A stretch of 64,000 bases of DNA from the NCBI GenBank assembly GCA_903887415.1, contig CAISPO010000037.1, positions 215,260-279,259 on the forward strand. Direction: 5' to 3'. This document shows, piece after piece, positions 25,458-34,385 of the stretch (positions are counted from its first letter, which is position 1; every line of letters starts with the position of its first letter). The DNA is from an uncultured Bacteroidota bacterium. GTDB taxonomy: Bacteria > Bacteroidota > Bacteroidia > Chitinophagales > Chitinophagaceae. The notes beneath the pieces are model-generated. The model did not search any database. It saw only the letters and a list, made by a program, of their open reading frames with translations, and was not told the DNA's origin. Made by a program: the position numbers and the translations under genes.

Positions 25458-26432
25458 TCAATATCCTTCCAGGTGATACCCGCGCTGCTCCAGGTCTTCT
25501 TTGTAGGCGTTATATTTCGCCTGGTACTCTTTGGCCCTTTTCGGTTCATTTCTCTTGCCAAAATACGCTTCTGCATTTTTGTAAAAGTCAAGCATATCCA
25601 TATAGGAGCGTCTTGTTTCTTGCATGGCATCGCTGTTGACAAGAGTATTATTTTCGCTAAAAACGGCTTCCGCATCGTGAAGTCTATTTTCGGAAGTATA
25701 GACACGCAGCATTATGTTATTGGCGTTGAATATGCGGCTGGTGTCTTTTTTGGTATCAGCCAGCCAGATATTTTTTGCTGTGACGATGCTGGCAAGGCAG
25801 GAATCGGGCTTATGCTCCTCGTCATAGATCAAAGCGAGGTCATGGTAGCTAACTGCCGCGCCAGCCATAGATTTTTTAAGTGTGTACAGTCTCACCGCCT
25901 CGGCGACATCTTTCTTCGCAATTGTAAAATCATGCATTTTACCCTCAAGGTATCCGGCGTACTTCAGCATATTCGCCATGCTCAGCGTATCTTTTAATTC
26001 CGTGCGGGCTTGTATGGCGAGCTTGGCATATTTTAACGCTTCGGGTGTATTACTTTTCTGTTCTTCGTAGGCAAATGCAATATTATGCAGGCATTGTGCA
26101 GACCTCATTTTGATGCCTGCCTCGTTGAACAGGTCATATGCCGCGAGATAGTACTTTATACACTTATCCGCGTCTTTCAGGTAATAGCAAAAGCTTATGC
26201 CTTCATTGATGACCGCCCTGGCTGCGGTGTTGCCGGCCGCTCGTGCCAGCGAATCAGCGGCAGTGTATAACGGCATCGGGTCCTTTCTAGCGGTGAGTCC
26301 CATATAAAATGGCTTTTTGCTTTGCTCACTCGCTTTGGTCACAATACTTGCCGGAGTATCGTCCGTTTGCGCAATTGTGTGTGCAGAAATGGTGAGTAAC
26401 AGAAAAATTGCATGGATCTTTACAAAGCTCAT
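25458..26432 (-). CDS. Exported TPR-like protein
   Basis: A 324-aa protein with a signal peptide (MSFVKIHAIFLLLTISAHTIAQ, start at 26432; the longer frame to 26492 would add 20 residues before it). The mature part is helical and repeats a TPR pattern such as CLHNIAFAYEEQKSNTPEAL and ALIYDEEHKPDSC. About six to seven repeats span residues 40-280, with a basic, Tyr-rich end. It probably acts as a periplasmic scaffold. It follows the two GldN-like genes by 31 bp on the same strand, so a three-gene unit is likely. Confidence 0.6.
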   Translation of the reverse strand: MSFVKIHAIFLLLTISAHTIAQTDDTPASIVTKASEQSKKPFYMGLTARKDPMPLYTAADSLARAAGNTAARAVINEGISFCYYLKDADKCIKYYLAAYDLFNEAGIKMRSAQCLHNIAFAYEEQKSNTPEALKYAKLAIQARTELKDTLSMANMLKYAGYLEGKMHDFTIAKKDVAEAVRLYTLKKSMAGAAVSYHDLALIYDEEHKPDSCLASIVTAKNIWLADTKKDTSRIFNANNIMLRVYTSENRLHDAEAVFSENNTLVNSDAMQETRRSYMDMLDFYKNAEAYFGKRNEPKRAKEYQAKYNAYKEDLEQRGYHLEGY

Positions 26433-26463
26433 AAACGATGTTTTTAGTGAGAATTGACTTCGA

Positions 26464-27087
26464 TCATTTTTGTACTTGTGGTTTTTTATCACTCAAAAAA
26501 TAATCGTCCCATATCAGTGAAGCCAAAGAATGTTTAGGGTGACTGTGGGCATATTTTTCGAGAATTGGCTGCACTTCATTATAACGCACCCAAAACATAG
26601 CCTGAGAACCACGATAAACACCATCATCGCCCACTATGTCCCTTGTCGGGGCAATACCTGTTATCTGAATCTCAGTTTTTCCGTTGTGCGGGTTGACTGT
26701 CCACTCTTCGAGTATTCGGTATTTATGGACTGAATCGTAGCTAAAACCCCTGTGTGCCATTTCTGTTACGGCCGTGTTTGTTACCGGATTTCCCCTTGAG
26801 ATGGAATCAACTATCCCATCTATTACTTCATCCAGCATTTTCAACGTGACCTTCGTTGAAAAATCGATACCGTAGGCACCATATGCCGCCAGATCACCTG
26901 CTTTTACGGCATTGACCATCATTTCCAGTAATGATGTGTCTTGTTTTACATTGTCTTCTTTCGGTGCGAGACATATTGTCCGGATCACCGTCTTCTTCCA
27001 GGCAAGATCAGGTGCATAGCCCTCTTGTGCATGTGCAAAGCCGCACGTACAGAGCAAACAAAGCATGGCAATATACTTGGAGGTCAT
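26464..27087 (-). CDS. Short GldN/PorN-like protein, copy 1
   Basis: A 207-aa exported protein (signal peptide ending GFAHA-Q) that resembles the conserved core of GldN/PorN, periplasmic ring components of the type IX secretion and gliding apparatus. WKKTVIRTI near residue 30 leads into SLLEMMVNAVKAGDLAAYGAY, then YRILEEWTVNP, QITGIAP and FWVRYNEVQPIL, with the WDDYF segment near the end. Genuine GldN is usually over 300 aa, so this is a shorter relative. It overlaps its paralogue (27084-27716) by 4 bp (ATGA). It could be an accessory T9SS part, but that is inference. Confidence 0.65.
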   Translation of the reverse strand: MTSKYIAMLCLLCTCGFAHAQEGYAPDLAWKKTVIRTICLAPKEDNVKQDTSLLEMMVNAVKAGDLAAYGAYGIDFSTKVTLKMLDEVIDGIVDSISRGNPVTNTAVTEMAHRGFSYDSVHKYRILEEWTVNPHNGKTEIQITGIAPTRDIVGDDGVYRGSQAMFWVRYNEVQPILEKYAHSHPKHSLASLIWDDYFLSDKKPQVQK

Positions 27088-27716
27088 TTTTGTACCTGTG
27101 GTTTCACATCACTCAAGAAGTAATCATTCCATATTAGCGATGCTAATGTATGATTAGGATGGCTTTGCTCGTACCTTTCAAGTATCTGTCGTACATCATT
27201 GTAGCGAATCCAGAACAAGGATTTCCGGCCGCGGTAAACGCCGTCGTCGCCATAAACATCCAGCATAGGCGATATCCCGGTAATCTGTATTTCTGTTTTT
27301 CCGGTACGCGGATTAAATGCCCATTCTTCAAGCACCCGGTATTTACGTATAGCAGTCGGATCAAAATCATGCTCGACTATCTTCATTATTTCCTGATTTG
27401 TTACAGGGTCAACAATGACCATGGTATCTCTTCTCGGACTGATTATTTCTTTTAAGGCTGCCATAGACAGTTTGGAGGTAAAATTGTGGTCAAAGGCATC
27501 ATACGCCGTCAATTTCCCCGCTTTAATGGCGTTGACCATCAGCTCTAACAACGTGGTATCATTGCTTGCATCAGCGAGGTGGTGCTTTACGGTATCTTCC
27601 GGCTGCGACACATCTATTGTCCGGCTAACTGTTTTCTTCCACACATCGCCTGTTTGGGCGAAGGAAGAAAACGTCGTAAATGCTACGGCAGCAAGTAGAA
27701 TGATTGGCTTATTCAT
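27084..27716 (-). CDS. Short GldN/PorN-like protein, copy 2
   Basis: A 210-aa exported protein, upstream paralogue of the previous gene. It has the same blocks: VWKKTVSRTIDV, LLELMVNAIKAGKLTAYDAF, KYRVLEEWAFNPRTGKTEIQ, GISPMLD, FWIRYNDVRQIL and WNDYFLSDVKPQVQK. The two copies share an almost identical C-terminus (LSDxKPQVQK), which argues for recent tandem duplication or concerted evolution. Signal peptide MNKPIILLAAVAFTTFSSFA-Q. No gldKLM genes lie in the window, so this pair is detached from the core T9SS locus. Confidence 0.65.
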   Translation of the reverse strand: MNKPIILLAAVAFTTFSSFAQTGDVWKKTVSRTIDVSQPEDTVKHHLADASNDTTLLELMVNAIKAGKLTAYDAFDHNFTSKLSMAALKEIISPRRDTMVIVDPVTNQEIMKIVEHDFDPTAIRKYRVLEEWAFNPRTGKTEIQITGISPMLDVYGDDGVYRGRKSLFWIRYNDVRQILERYEQSHPNHTLASLIWNDYFLSDVKPQVQK

Positions 27717-27784
27717 AATTGGGTGATTTAGTTAAATGTAAATAAAAAAATAACTGCGTGTATTTAATAAGGGGCTAATCAACA

Positions 27785-27855
27785 AACAGTTGTGGCAAAC
27801 ACCCGAGACACAGACACAATCCTGACAATTCTAAAATCCTGTAAATCCTGATTCA
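27785..27855. repeat. AATCCTG-type intergenic repeat
   Basis: CAATCCTGACAATTCTAAAA followed by TCCTGTAAATCCTGATTCAGA has the form of a repeat I know to be dispersed in Bacteroidota intergenic DNA. It lies just past the permease stop. No second copy was seen in this window. Confidence 0.35.
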
Positions 27856-28914
27856 GACTAATCTCACCCTCGGATCTATCCACGCATACAGCATATCTGT
27901 AAACAGGTTGATGACAATGAAGATGAATGAAGTAAGCAGCACAGCGCCCATCACCAGCGGGAAGTCGAACTTGTCGAGGCCATCCACAGTTATCTTTCCT
28001 ACACCTTTCCAGCCAAAAATATACTCGACAAAGAAGGAGCCAGCCAGTAACTCTGCCAGCCATCCGGATACCGCAGTGATGACCGGGTTGAGGGCATTAG
28101 GTAGGGCGTGACGGAAAATGGTTTTTGTTTTGGACAATCCCTTTGCATAAGCCGTTCGGATGTAGTCCTGCGAAAGTGCATCCAGCAATGCGCTGCGCGT
28201 AAGCTGAGTAATAATCGCGAGCGGCCTTATGCCCAGTGCGAATGCAGGCAGTATGAGATTCTTCAGCGCTAGGTGGCTTCCGGTAATGGGGTCATATTCC
28301 CACAGACTGCCCGTCATGTTGAGGCCAGTGTAATTGTGGAGCAGGTAGCCGAACACGAACGCAATAAGCAATCCAGCAAAGAAAGATGGCATGGAGATGC
28401 CTGCCACACTTGCAGCCACAGCAGAGGTGTCCAGCCACGTACCTTTCTTCAATGCAGCAAGCACACCCAGCAGTATCCCGAAGATCGTTGCAAACGTCAT
28501 GGCCGTAAGCGCGAGTACTATAGTGCCGGGCAATGCCTCCGCAAGTATCGCATTCACCTCCCGGTGGGTTCGGTAGGAGCGGCCCAGGTATGGCCATTTT
28601 AATACAAGGGCCTTGTTTGGCGAAAATGGGATCAGTTGCACGTAGTGGTATAGCTGTTTAGAAGCAGCATCGCGGTTATTGATGCTTATGGGCAACAAGT
28701 CGTTGATGTAAAGCAGATAGCGGGCAGGTAGTGGTTTGTCAAGGTTCAGGTCGTGGCGGGCTGCGGTTATGGATGCAAGATCGCTGCGCTGGCCCATAGT
28801 GAGGCGGGCAGGGTCGCCGGGCAATACATTGAAGAGGAAGAATACCAGTGTCACCACTCCCCACAGCACCAGCAGGCTATAACGTGCGCGGTTGAAGAAG
28901 TAGCGGAGGCCCAT
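27853..28914 (-). CDS. Peptide/nickel-type ABC transporter permease (DppB-like)
   Basis: A 353-aa inner-membrane permease of the DppB/OppB group. The N-terminus SLLVLWGVVTLVFFLFNVLP-GDPA is diagnostic. The ABC-interacting loop (DYIRTAYAKGLSKTKTIFRHALPNALNPV, in pieces) lies near residues 245-275. An insertion around residues 55-120 containing a soluble segment is typical of the Bacteroidota form. The other transporter parts (DppC, ATPases, binding protein) are not adjacent, so this gene is isolated in the window. A TACTTTG -7-like element lies upstream at 28966-28972 on the minus strand. Confidence 0.85.
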   Translation of the reverse strand: MGLRYFFNRARYSLLVLWGVVTLVFFLFNVLPGDPARLTMGQRSDLASITAARHDLNLDKPLPARYLLYINDLLPISINNRDAASKQLYHYVQLIPFSPNKALVLKWPYLGRSYRTHREVNAILAEALPGTIVLALTAMTFATIFGILLGVLAALKKGTWLDTSAVAASVAGISMPSFFAGLLIAFVFGYLLHNYTGLNMTGSLWEYDPITGSHLALKNLILPAFALGIRPLAIITQLTRSALLDALSQDYIRTAYAKGLSKTKTIFRHALPNALNPVITAVSGWLAELLAGSFFVEYIFGWKGVGKITVDGLDKFDFPLVMGAVLLTSFIFIVINLFTDMLYAWIDPRVRLV

Positions 28915-29026
28915 TAATAAGTTAAAAAGTTAAGCGGTTAAAAAGATAAAAAGTCAGACATTGATCAAAGTAGTAAATTTATGGCATTGGGTTGAAATTG
29001 TTGTAGCTAGCTAACACTAACAAATA

Positions 29027-29518
29027 ATGGAGAATATCAGCATTACGGATTATACACCAGCTGGTCGCCCGGATCTGCTGCGGCTTTTGCTTGCGCTTCA
29101 GCGGGATTATTTTGCAGAAAACGCGGAGATGCAATTCCAGGAGCTACGGCGGGAAAAAGACACTGCGCGGTCTTACGAAAAGTATCTTGACCACATAGCG
29201 GAAGGAAAAGATGATTGGAAAATACTGATTGCCCGCAATGAGTCGGGGAGGGCTGTGGGCATGATCATTGGCAGTATATCGGAAGATGAAGAGCTTGTAC
29301 TCGGTAAAATAGGACAGTTTGAAGATTGGTTTGTTGAGCCGGATGCGCGTGGTAATGGTGCCGGCATGCTGCTTTATCACGAGCTTGAAAAATGGTTCAA
29401 AGAAAAAGGCTGCCAGCAGGTAGGCTCTGATACATGGCAGGGCAACCAACTAAGCATTAAGGCGCATGAAAGAGCGGGGTTCTTTGTTTCCGGGGTTAAA
29501 TTCAGTAAGAAACTATAG
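29027..29518 (+). CDS. GNAT-family N-acetyltransferase
   Basis: A 163-aa acetyltransferase. The central strand FEDWFVEPDARGNGAGMLLYHELEKW includes the R-G-N-G-A-G acetyl-CoA pyrophosphate-binding turn (near residue 108), and the C-terminus AHERAGFFVSGVKF is the usual final GNAT strand. The substrate is unknown. It is divergent from the DppB-like gene, and the repeat at 29519-29560 follows directly after its stop. Confidence 0.8.
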   Translation: MENISITDYTPAGRPDLLRLLLALQRDYFAENAEMQFQELRREKDTARSYEKYLDHIAEGKDDWKILIARNESGRAVGMIIGSISEDEELVLGKIGQFEDWFVEPDARGNGAGMLLYHELEKWFKEKGCQQVGSDTWQGNQLSIKAHERAGFFVSGVKFSKKL

Positions 29519-29560
29519 ACCTCTCGCCGGCCCTCTCCGAAGGAGAGAGTGAAGTAGAAT
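29519..29560 (+). repeat. CTCTC...GAGAG palindromic repeat, copy A
   Basis: CTCTCGCCGGCCCTCTCCGA followed by AGGAGAGAGTGAAGTAGAATGAGTA is matched, in inverted orientation and nearly base for base, by 42236-42284. The inner CCTCTCC/GGAGAGag arms can form a hairpin. It lies between convergent genes and may terminate both. Confidence 0.65.
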
Positions 29561-29579
29561 GAGTATTGTACAACTCATT

Positions 29580-30743
29580 TTACTTCATCTCCAGATTGCC
29601 GTTATCCAGCGTTATATCTTTCGGATAATCCAGGTAACTCCATTTCTTCACTACGGTACCGTCTTTCAGCAGCATCAGGCCAGGATTAGTGCGCAGGGCT
29701 GTTTTGCTTACCGTGCCATCTATGATCATAAACGGTACATCCTTCATACCCCAGGCTTCCTGGAATGCTTTGCATATATCGCGGTCGGCAGAGCAGGCCA
29801 CGTAAAACGGGATGTGCATCGCCGCAGCCTTTGCAATAAGGTTCTTTAACCTGACGATGTTATTGGTATGGGCAGTTGATGGTTCGCGCAGGAACCACAG
29901 GAAGGTATAACCCTTTGCCGTAAGTATGGCCTCGGTCTGGTCGTTCTCATTGGCATCTGTGAGCGAGAAGTCGTGGATCTCCGGCAGCCCGGAGCCTTCC
30001 TTTATCGTTACTGTCTTGCTGGTCACATAGTGCCAGGTAGTGTCCTGCCATGGGTAATTCTTGTCTGTAAATTCTTTCTTCACGCCATCCTTTTCATAGA
30101 CCATAGTTGTGGCATATACAGGCGCCACAGCATCTTTATCGGCATGCATCTTTTCCCATATGTTGTTGCCGGGTTTGTAAGCGAGGCAGTCGTGAAATAA
30201 CGACAATGGCGCAGACGGTATATTGAGCGGCAGATGTGTAAGCGTGAACCACTGGAAGCCAAATGCAAAAACAACGGATGCACCGACGATAGATGCATTG
30301 ATAGCGGGCTTATGTGTGATCGGGAAAACACGGTAACGGAAAATGTATAAAAACAGGCTCATTGCAGACAGCACCACATCTTTATAAAAGGTGACCGTGT
30401 TGGTGAGCTTGATACAATCGCCAAAGCAGCCGCACTCCTTTATTTTGCCTGAGTAAAGCGCATAGCCGGTAAGGAAAGTATAGAAGATATTCAGCAGCAA
30501 CAATAATGTTATATAAAACCTAAAGTAGTTGCCCACCAGCATTGCTACCCCGGTTATGATCTCAAGGGCGATCATACATACGGAAAGGAACTCGGTATAT
30601 TTCACCATATAGTTCATGTTCCATACCTCGAAGAATTCGTTCATCTTGTAGGTGAGGCCAAGAGGATCGTTCGCTTTAATAAGCCCGGAGAAAATGAACA
30701 GAAGGCCTATGATGATCCTGAATAACCAGATTATATATTTCAT
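29580..30743 (-). CDS. BT_3928-type DoxX/MauE membrane protein with thioredoxin-like domain
   Basis: A 387-aa protein. The N-terminal half has four membrane helices of the DoxX/MauE type, with FIFSGLIKANDPLG near residue 20 and the Cys cluster ECGCFGDCIKL near residue 105. After about residue 200 comes a soluble part ending in a thioredoxin-like fold (ILTAKGYTFLWFLREP; VPFMIIDG; NPGLMLLKDGTVVKKW). This combination matches the BT_3928 family of Bacteroidota. The thioredoxin-like part lacks an obvious CxxC. A role in disulfide or redox handling at the membrane is plausible but inferred. Confidence 0.8.
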   Translation of the reverse strand: MKYIIWLFRIIIGLLFIFSGLIKANDPLGLTYKMNEFFEVWNMNYMVKYTEFLSVCMIALEIITGVAMLVGNYFRFYITLLLLLNIFYTFLTGYALYSGKIKECGCFGDCIKLTNTVTFYKDVVLSAMSLFLYIFRYRVFPITHKPAINASIVGASVVFAFGFQWFTLTHLPLNIPSAPLSLFHDCLAYKPGNNIWEKMHADKDAVAPVYATTMVYEKDGVKKEFTDKNYPWQDTTWHYVTSKTVTIKEGSGLPEIHDFSLTDANENDQTEAILTAKGYTFLWFLREPSTAHTNNIVRLKNLIAKAAAMHIPFYVACSADRDICKAFQEAWGMKDVPFMIIDGTVSKTALRTNPGLMLLKDGTVVKKWSYLDYPKDITLDNGNLEMK

Positions 30744-30933
30744 GCAGCTTTAGTTAAAAAATTAAATGGTAAAGGTCAATTGGTTCGGGTAAAATTAATC
30801 AATGCCGGTTCAAAAGTGTATTTGAAAATGCTAATTTTTCGTTTCTCTTAACATCCGTCACAGATTAGCTATTAACTTTATCCGGTAATGGGTGCAATAT
30901 TAAACAGTTCTTCATAAATAAAGCAAAAATAAT

Positions 30934-31767
30934 TTGTCTGTTCTGCATAGTAAAGGAAGGGTTTTAGACATGTCACAACCAGTGGTAATGGGTATTCTCA
31001 ACGCCACGCCGGATAGTTTCTATAACAAAGGACATAATAATAATGCCGATAGCCTGCTAAGGGTTGCAGCGCAGATGCTGAAAGATGGTGCAGCCATACT
31101 GGACATTGGTGGGGCAAGTACAAAGCCGGGGCAGGAATTGCTAACAGCAGATGAGGAGCTGGTCCGGATAATGCCCGTAATAGAAGCCATTCATAAAATA
31201 TTTCCGGATGCCTGGCTGTCCGTGGATACCTACAACGCCCGTACTGCGAAAGAGGCGGTGAACGCCGGGGTATCTATTGTAAACGATGTGAGCAGCGGCG
31301 GTATTGATAAAGACATGTTGAAGACCGTGAGCCAACTCGGTGTGCCCTACATAGCTATGCATATGCAGGGCACACCAAAAACGATGCAAATCAACCCTGA
31401 GTATGATGATGTGGTAAAAGAAGTGCATGCATACCTCCGTAATATTTGTGACGATTGTGATGCTGCAGGAATAAAAGAGTTGATCATTGATCCCGGCTTT
31501 GGTTTCGGGAAAACGGTGGCGCATAATTTCGCCTTACTAAGATCACTGAACAGTTTCCGTATTTTGGCTAAACCCATACTTGCCGGCCTCTCCAGAAAAT
31601 CAATGATCTGCAAGCCACTGAAGGTAAACCCCGAACATGCCCTGAATGGCACTACCGCGCTGAATATGGTGGCGCTGCAACAGGGGGCGAACATTCTCCG
31701 TGTGCATGATGTGAAGGAAGCGATGGAGGTCATCAAACTTCATCATCAACTATCCATGAGTGCCTAA
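30934..31767 (+). CDS. folP: Dihydropteroate synthase
   Basis: A 277-aa enzyme of folate synthesis, joining pABA to the pterin pyrophosphate. Motifs in order: MGILNATPDSFYNKG, DIGGASTKPGQ, SVDTYN, NDVSSG, MHMQGTPKTMQ, IIDPGFGFGKT and LAGLSRKSM. The start is taken as the TTG at 30934, because the family begins with a short strand (NGRxLDLSxP) before MGILN, which the ATG at 30970 would remove; an in-frame stop at 30919 rules out anything further upstream. Convergent with the M14 peptidase gene and separated from it by a perfect palindrome. Confidence 0.93.
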   Translation: MSVLHSKGRVLDMSQPVVMGILNATPDSFYNKGHNNNADSLLRVAAQMLKDGAAILDIGGASTKPGQELLTADEELVRIMPVIEAIHKIFPDAWLSVDTYNARTAKEAVNAGVSIVNDVSSGGIDKDMLKTVSQLGVPYIAMHMQGTPKTMQINPEYDDVVKEVHAYLRNICDDCDAAGIKELIIDPGFGFGKTVAHNFALLRSLNSFRILAKPILAGLSRKSMICKPLKVNPEHALNGTTALNMVALQQGANILRVHDVKEAMEVIKLHHQLSMSA

Positions 31768-31794
31768 ACATGCAGGCATTTCCTTGAGGGGCGG

Positions 31795-31823
31795 GTAGAG
31801 ACGTTGCATTGCAACGTCTCTAC
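31795..31823. repeat. Perfect 29-bp palindrome
   Basis: GTAGAGACGTTGCA and TGCAACGTCTCTAC are perfect 14-bp arms around one central T, placed between the convergent folP and M14 genes. It probably terminates both transcripts. This GTAGAGACG...CGTCTCTAC element is a dispersed repeat type seen in several phyla. Confidence 0.75.
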
Positions 31824-31856
31824 ATGCAATGTGCACATACATGAGGTCTGCGCCAC

Positions 31857-33596
31857 CTACTCAAGACGGTAAACCGGGTACCTCAAATACGACTGCTCAA
31901 AATAAGGTGAGCGTTTATACACAAAATCAAGCTGTGCCGCGCCATCTGCTGCAAATGCGGGGTCGTTCTTTTTTTTGTCTTCCAGTTCTTTTTTTAGCAC
32001 AGAGTCTTCTTTTAGCAGTTTCGCGGCAATATCTTCAAACACATAGGCGCTATAGCCTTCCTTCTGCTGCAAAATACCATCGAAATAATTCCATGCAAAA
32101 AAAGCATCTGGTGCTGTTGGTTCCAGCGTTTCAATGATGTACCGTTTTGCCACCTGGTCGAGTGGTATGTAGTAGTCGCCCGTATAGAAACGGATGGAAA
32201 CATTGCCGGGTGTTACCTGTACATTTTTATGCAGGTAGTGCTTTTCGTAAGGGTGTTGCACCGTTTCGTAGTTGTCTATATGATAGGCGGTCACCGTCAT
32301 TGTCGTATCGTGGCTAAAGCGCCGGATATTTACGCCATTGTTGCGCAACTGGCTGATGACGGATACCCACGTTTTAGGAATGATGTATGCTTTGGGGGCA
32401 GTAACCGTTTTTGAAGGTACGAAGTGGTCATAAAAAGGCACTTTTTTTGTAAAAGGCTTAGTGTGGTCATAATACAAGCGGGGCAGGCCCGATACTTCAC
32501 TAGGCTTGTAAGCGGCTTCGTAGCCTTTGAATAAGATACTGTCGCAGCGGGTAGTATCTGTTTTCCAATCCAGTACAAACTCACTCTTGTTTGCAAGTGC
32601 AGCAAGATCATCAGCCCGCACTTTTTTTATTTCAGCGGCATGTGCAGCCCCTTCTTTTATAAAACATTCCATAAGCGCATAAGTGGCTTTCACGCGGTCT
32701 TTAAAGGGCTTCAGCATATGCGTTTCCGGCACGTAGGCGAGAATATGAAACAATGCTGCATACCCGCTGGAGAAGCGTGGTGGCTCATAAAACTCCTTCC
32801 AGCCCGTTTCAGGTGTTTTGTCAAAATCATTTACATAAGGCACCATATCGTAGCCATGCTGTTTCATGGCTTTATACAGGAGGGGCGTGAATGTATTATA
32901 CATATACTCACCGGTTGCCCCGCCCATTTTATCGTGCTGTGTAGCCAGCAGTGTCATTACGTGCTGGTAGTCTGCGCCGTCACTTACATGGTTATCAATA
33001 AAAATATCGGGGCTTATCTTCGTAAACAGGTCTTCAAGGCCTATCGTTTCTGATGCGTCACATTTTATAAAATCGCGGTTCAAGTCCAGGTTGCGGGAAT
33101 TGCCGCGGAAGCCATAGCTCTTCGGGCCGTTCTGGTTAGGGCGGCTTCTGCCACGGTTCAGTGCGCCACCCAGGTTGTACATAGGTATTACTACAAGCAC
33201 TACATTCTTTGGCACTTTTATTTTCCCCTTAGCAGCATCGCGTAGCAGCATCATGCAGGCGTCCACGCCATCTGGCTCGCCGGGGTGTATGTCATTGTTG
33301 ATGAGTATCACCAGTCGTCCGTCTTTCTTAATATTGTCTTTGTCAAAATTGCTATCACTGCTGTAACATACATATGGCAGCGGGTACCCTGCGTCCGACA
33401 GGCCGGCATCACCCATAAATATTGTTGCAAAGGAATCCCGGAGCTTTCTGTAAAAGTCTAAGGTCTCCACGAAGGTGGCCGTCTTTGTACCGCCTGAGCG
33501 CTCAAAGGGGGTAATGAATGATGTATCCGGAGTAGCAGCCCTGGCTGATGCGGCTGAAAATAACAGGCAGATAAAAAACAGGAGCCTACATTTCAT
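31857..33596 (-). CDS. Exported M14-family zinc carboxypeptidase
   Basis: A 579-aa exported protein (signal peptide MKCRLLFFICLLFSAASARA). The first half is an M14 metallocarboxypeptidase domain: NNDIHPGEPDG supplies the H-x-x-E zinc ligands near residue 100, SRNLDLNRDFI the conserved Arg/Asn region near residue 165, and DNHVSDGADYQH the third zinc His near residue 200. The C-terminal part (from about residue 330) is not recognisable. It would trim peptides in the periplasm. It lies 26 bp downstream of the small barrel gene and may be co-transcribed with it. Confidence 0.82.
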   Translation of the reverse strand: MKCRLLFFICLLFSAASARAATPDTSFITPFERSGGTKTATFVETLDFYRKLRDSFATIFMGDAGLSDAGYPLPYVCYSSDSNFDKDNIKKDGRLVILINNDIHPGEPDGVDACMMLLRDAAKGKIKVPKNVVLVVIPMYNLGGALNRGRSRPNQNGPKSYGFRGNSRNLDLNRDFIKCDASETIGLEDLFTKISPDIFIDNHVSDGADYQHVMTLLATQHDKMGGATGEYMYNTFTPLLYKAMKQHGYDMVPYVNDFDKTPETGWKEFYEPPRFSSGYAALFHILAYVPETHMLKPFKDRVKATYALMECFIKEGAAHAAEIKKVRADDLAALANKSEFVLDWKTDTTRCDSILFKGYEAAYKPSEVSGLPRLYYDHTKPFTKKVPFYDHFVPSKTVTAPKAYIIPKTWVSVISQLRNNGVNIRRFSHDTTMTVTAYHIDNYETVQHPYEKHYLHKNVQVTPGNVSIRFYTGDYYIPLDQVAKRYIIETLEPTAPDAFFAWNYFDGILQQKEGYSAYVFEDIAAKLLKEDSVLKKELEDKKKNDPAFAADGAAQLDFVYKRSPYFEQSYLRYPVYRLE

Positions 33597-33622
33597 GGGC
33601 GATGATATTTGAGTACTGGTGG

Positions 33623-34192
33623 CTAAAACTGTATCCCGAAATGAAAATTAAAATCGGCAATGGAACCGGGGCCTGTAAGGTAAAACAGGTGTTCATTATA
33701 CACATGCGGCTGCCCGATGACCTGCGCGAATTTGAGCCCTGCATTGAGCTCAATAAAGAACCAGTTGAAATTGATATGCCTGCCTATGCCGCCGCCGCCC
33801 AGCACATAGGTACCAGGCCCGGTATCATCACTCCGGTTGTCACCAAAGATGGTTACCTGGTTGTAGTTTGTTTTAGCCATATAGCCTGCATATCCAAGCC
33901 CGCCCTTAGCATAAATGAAATTTTCAGAATTGCTTTTGCGTGTTTCAAAATAAATGCGGTATTCAAGATTGCCCTGGTAACCGGGAAAGTAGCCCCAATA
34001 CTGGGTGTAACTTAAAAGAAGGGCATGCTGCAGGTTGAGCCGGTACTCAGCCTTAATACCCCCTTTGGATAATATGCCGGTAGGGCTGGTCAGATAGATC
34101 GCAAAATGCGGGTCTAAATATTGTGCACGCGATTCGGTACACACAAATAGTGAACACATTACAAACAGAACAAGCAATACTTTTTTCTTCAT
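33623..34192 (-). CDS. Small outer-membrane beta-barrel protein
   Basis: A 189-aa protein. The start at 34192 (MKKKVLLVLFVMCSLFVC) gives a clean signal peptide ending ESRA-Q; the longer frame to 34234 would not. The mature part is a run of amphipathic strands with many Tyr and Gly (KAEYRLNLQHALLLSYTQYW; GGGIGRHINFNWFF) and ends in NFHFGIQF, a terminal-Phe barrel signature. It probably has eight strands. Function unknown. Confidence 0.65.
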   Translation of the reverse strand: MKKKVLLVLFVMCSLFVCTESRAQYLDPHFAIYLTSPTGILSKGGIKAEYRLNLQHALLLSYTQYWGYFPGYQGNLEYRIYFETRKSNSENFIYAKGGLGYAGYMAKTNYNQVTIFGDNRSDDTGPGTYVLGGGGIGRHINFNWFFIELNAGLKFAQVIGQPHVYNEHLFYLTGPGSIADFNFHFGIQF

Positions 34193-34231
34193 AAAGAGCT
34201 CGCGCAGCGGATATGGCAAAACAATTTTAGC

Positions 34232-34239
34232 CAAAGCTA
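34232..34239 (-). promoter_or_regulatory. -7 element for the small barrel gene
   Basis: On the minus strand this reads TAGCTTTG, matching TAnnTTTG, 40 bp before the ATG at 34192. No clear -33 box. Confidence 0.4.
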
Positions 34240-34314
34240 TAATATTATTTCAATTAGCCGTGTGCTAAAGACATCTATAGGAATAAAAAGCATATTGCTC
34301 CGTTAACTATATAC

Positions 34315-34347
34315 TTGCATCATTTCAGATTGTTTGTAATACATTTG
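34315..34347 (+). promoter_or_regulatory. Promoter of the PAS histidine kinase
   Basis: TTG at 34315-34317, 22-bp spacer, TACATTTG at 34340-34347. This fits the Bacteroidota -33/-7 promoter, with a leader of about 32 nt to the ATG at 34386. Confidence 0.55.
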
Positions 34348-34385
34348 TTATTTAATAGTATTTTAAAGTGGCAATCATCTAACTA

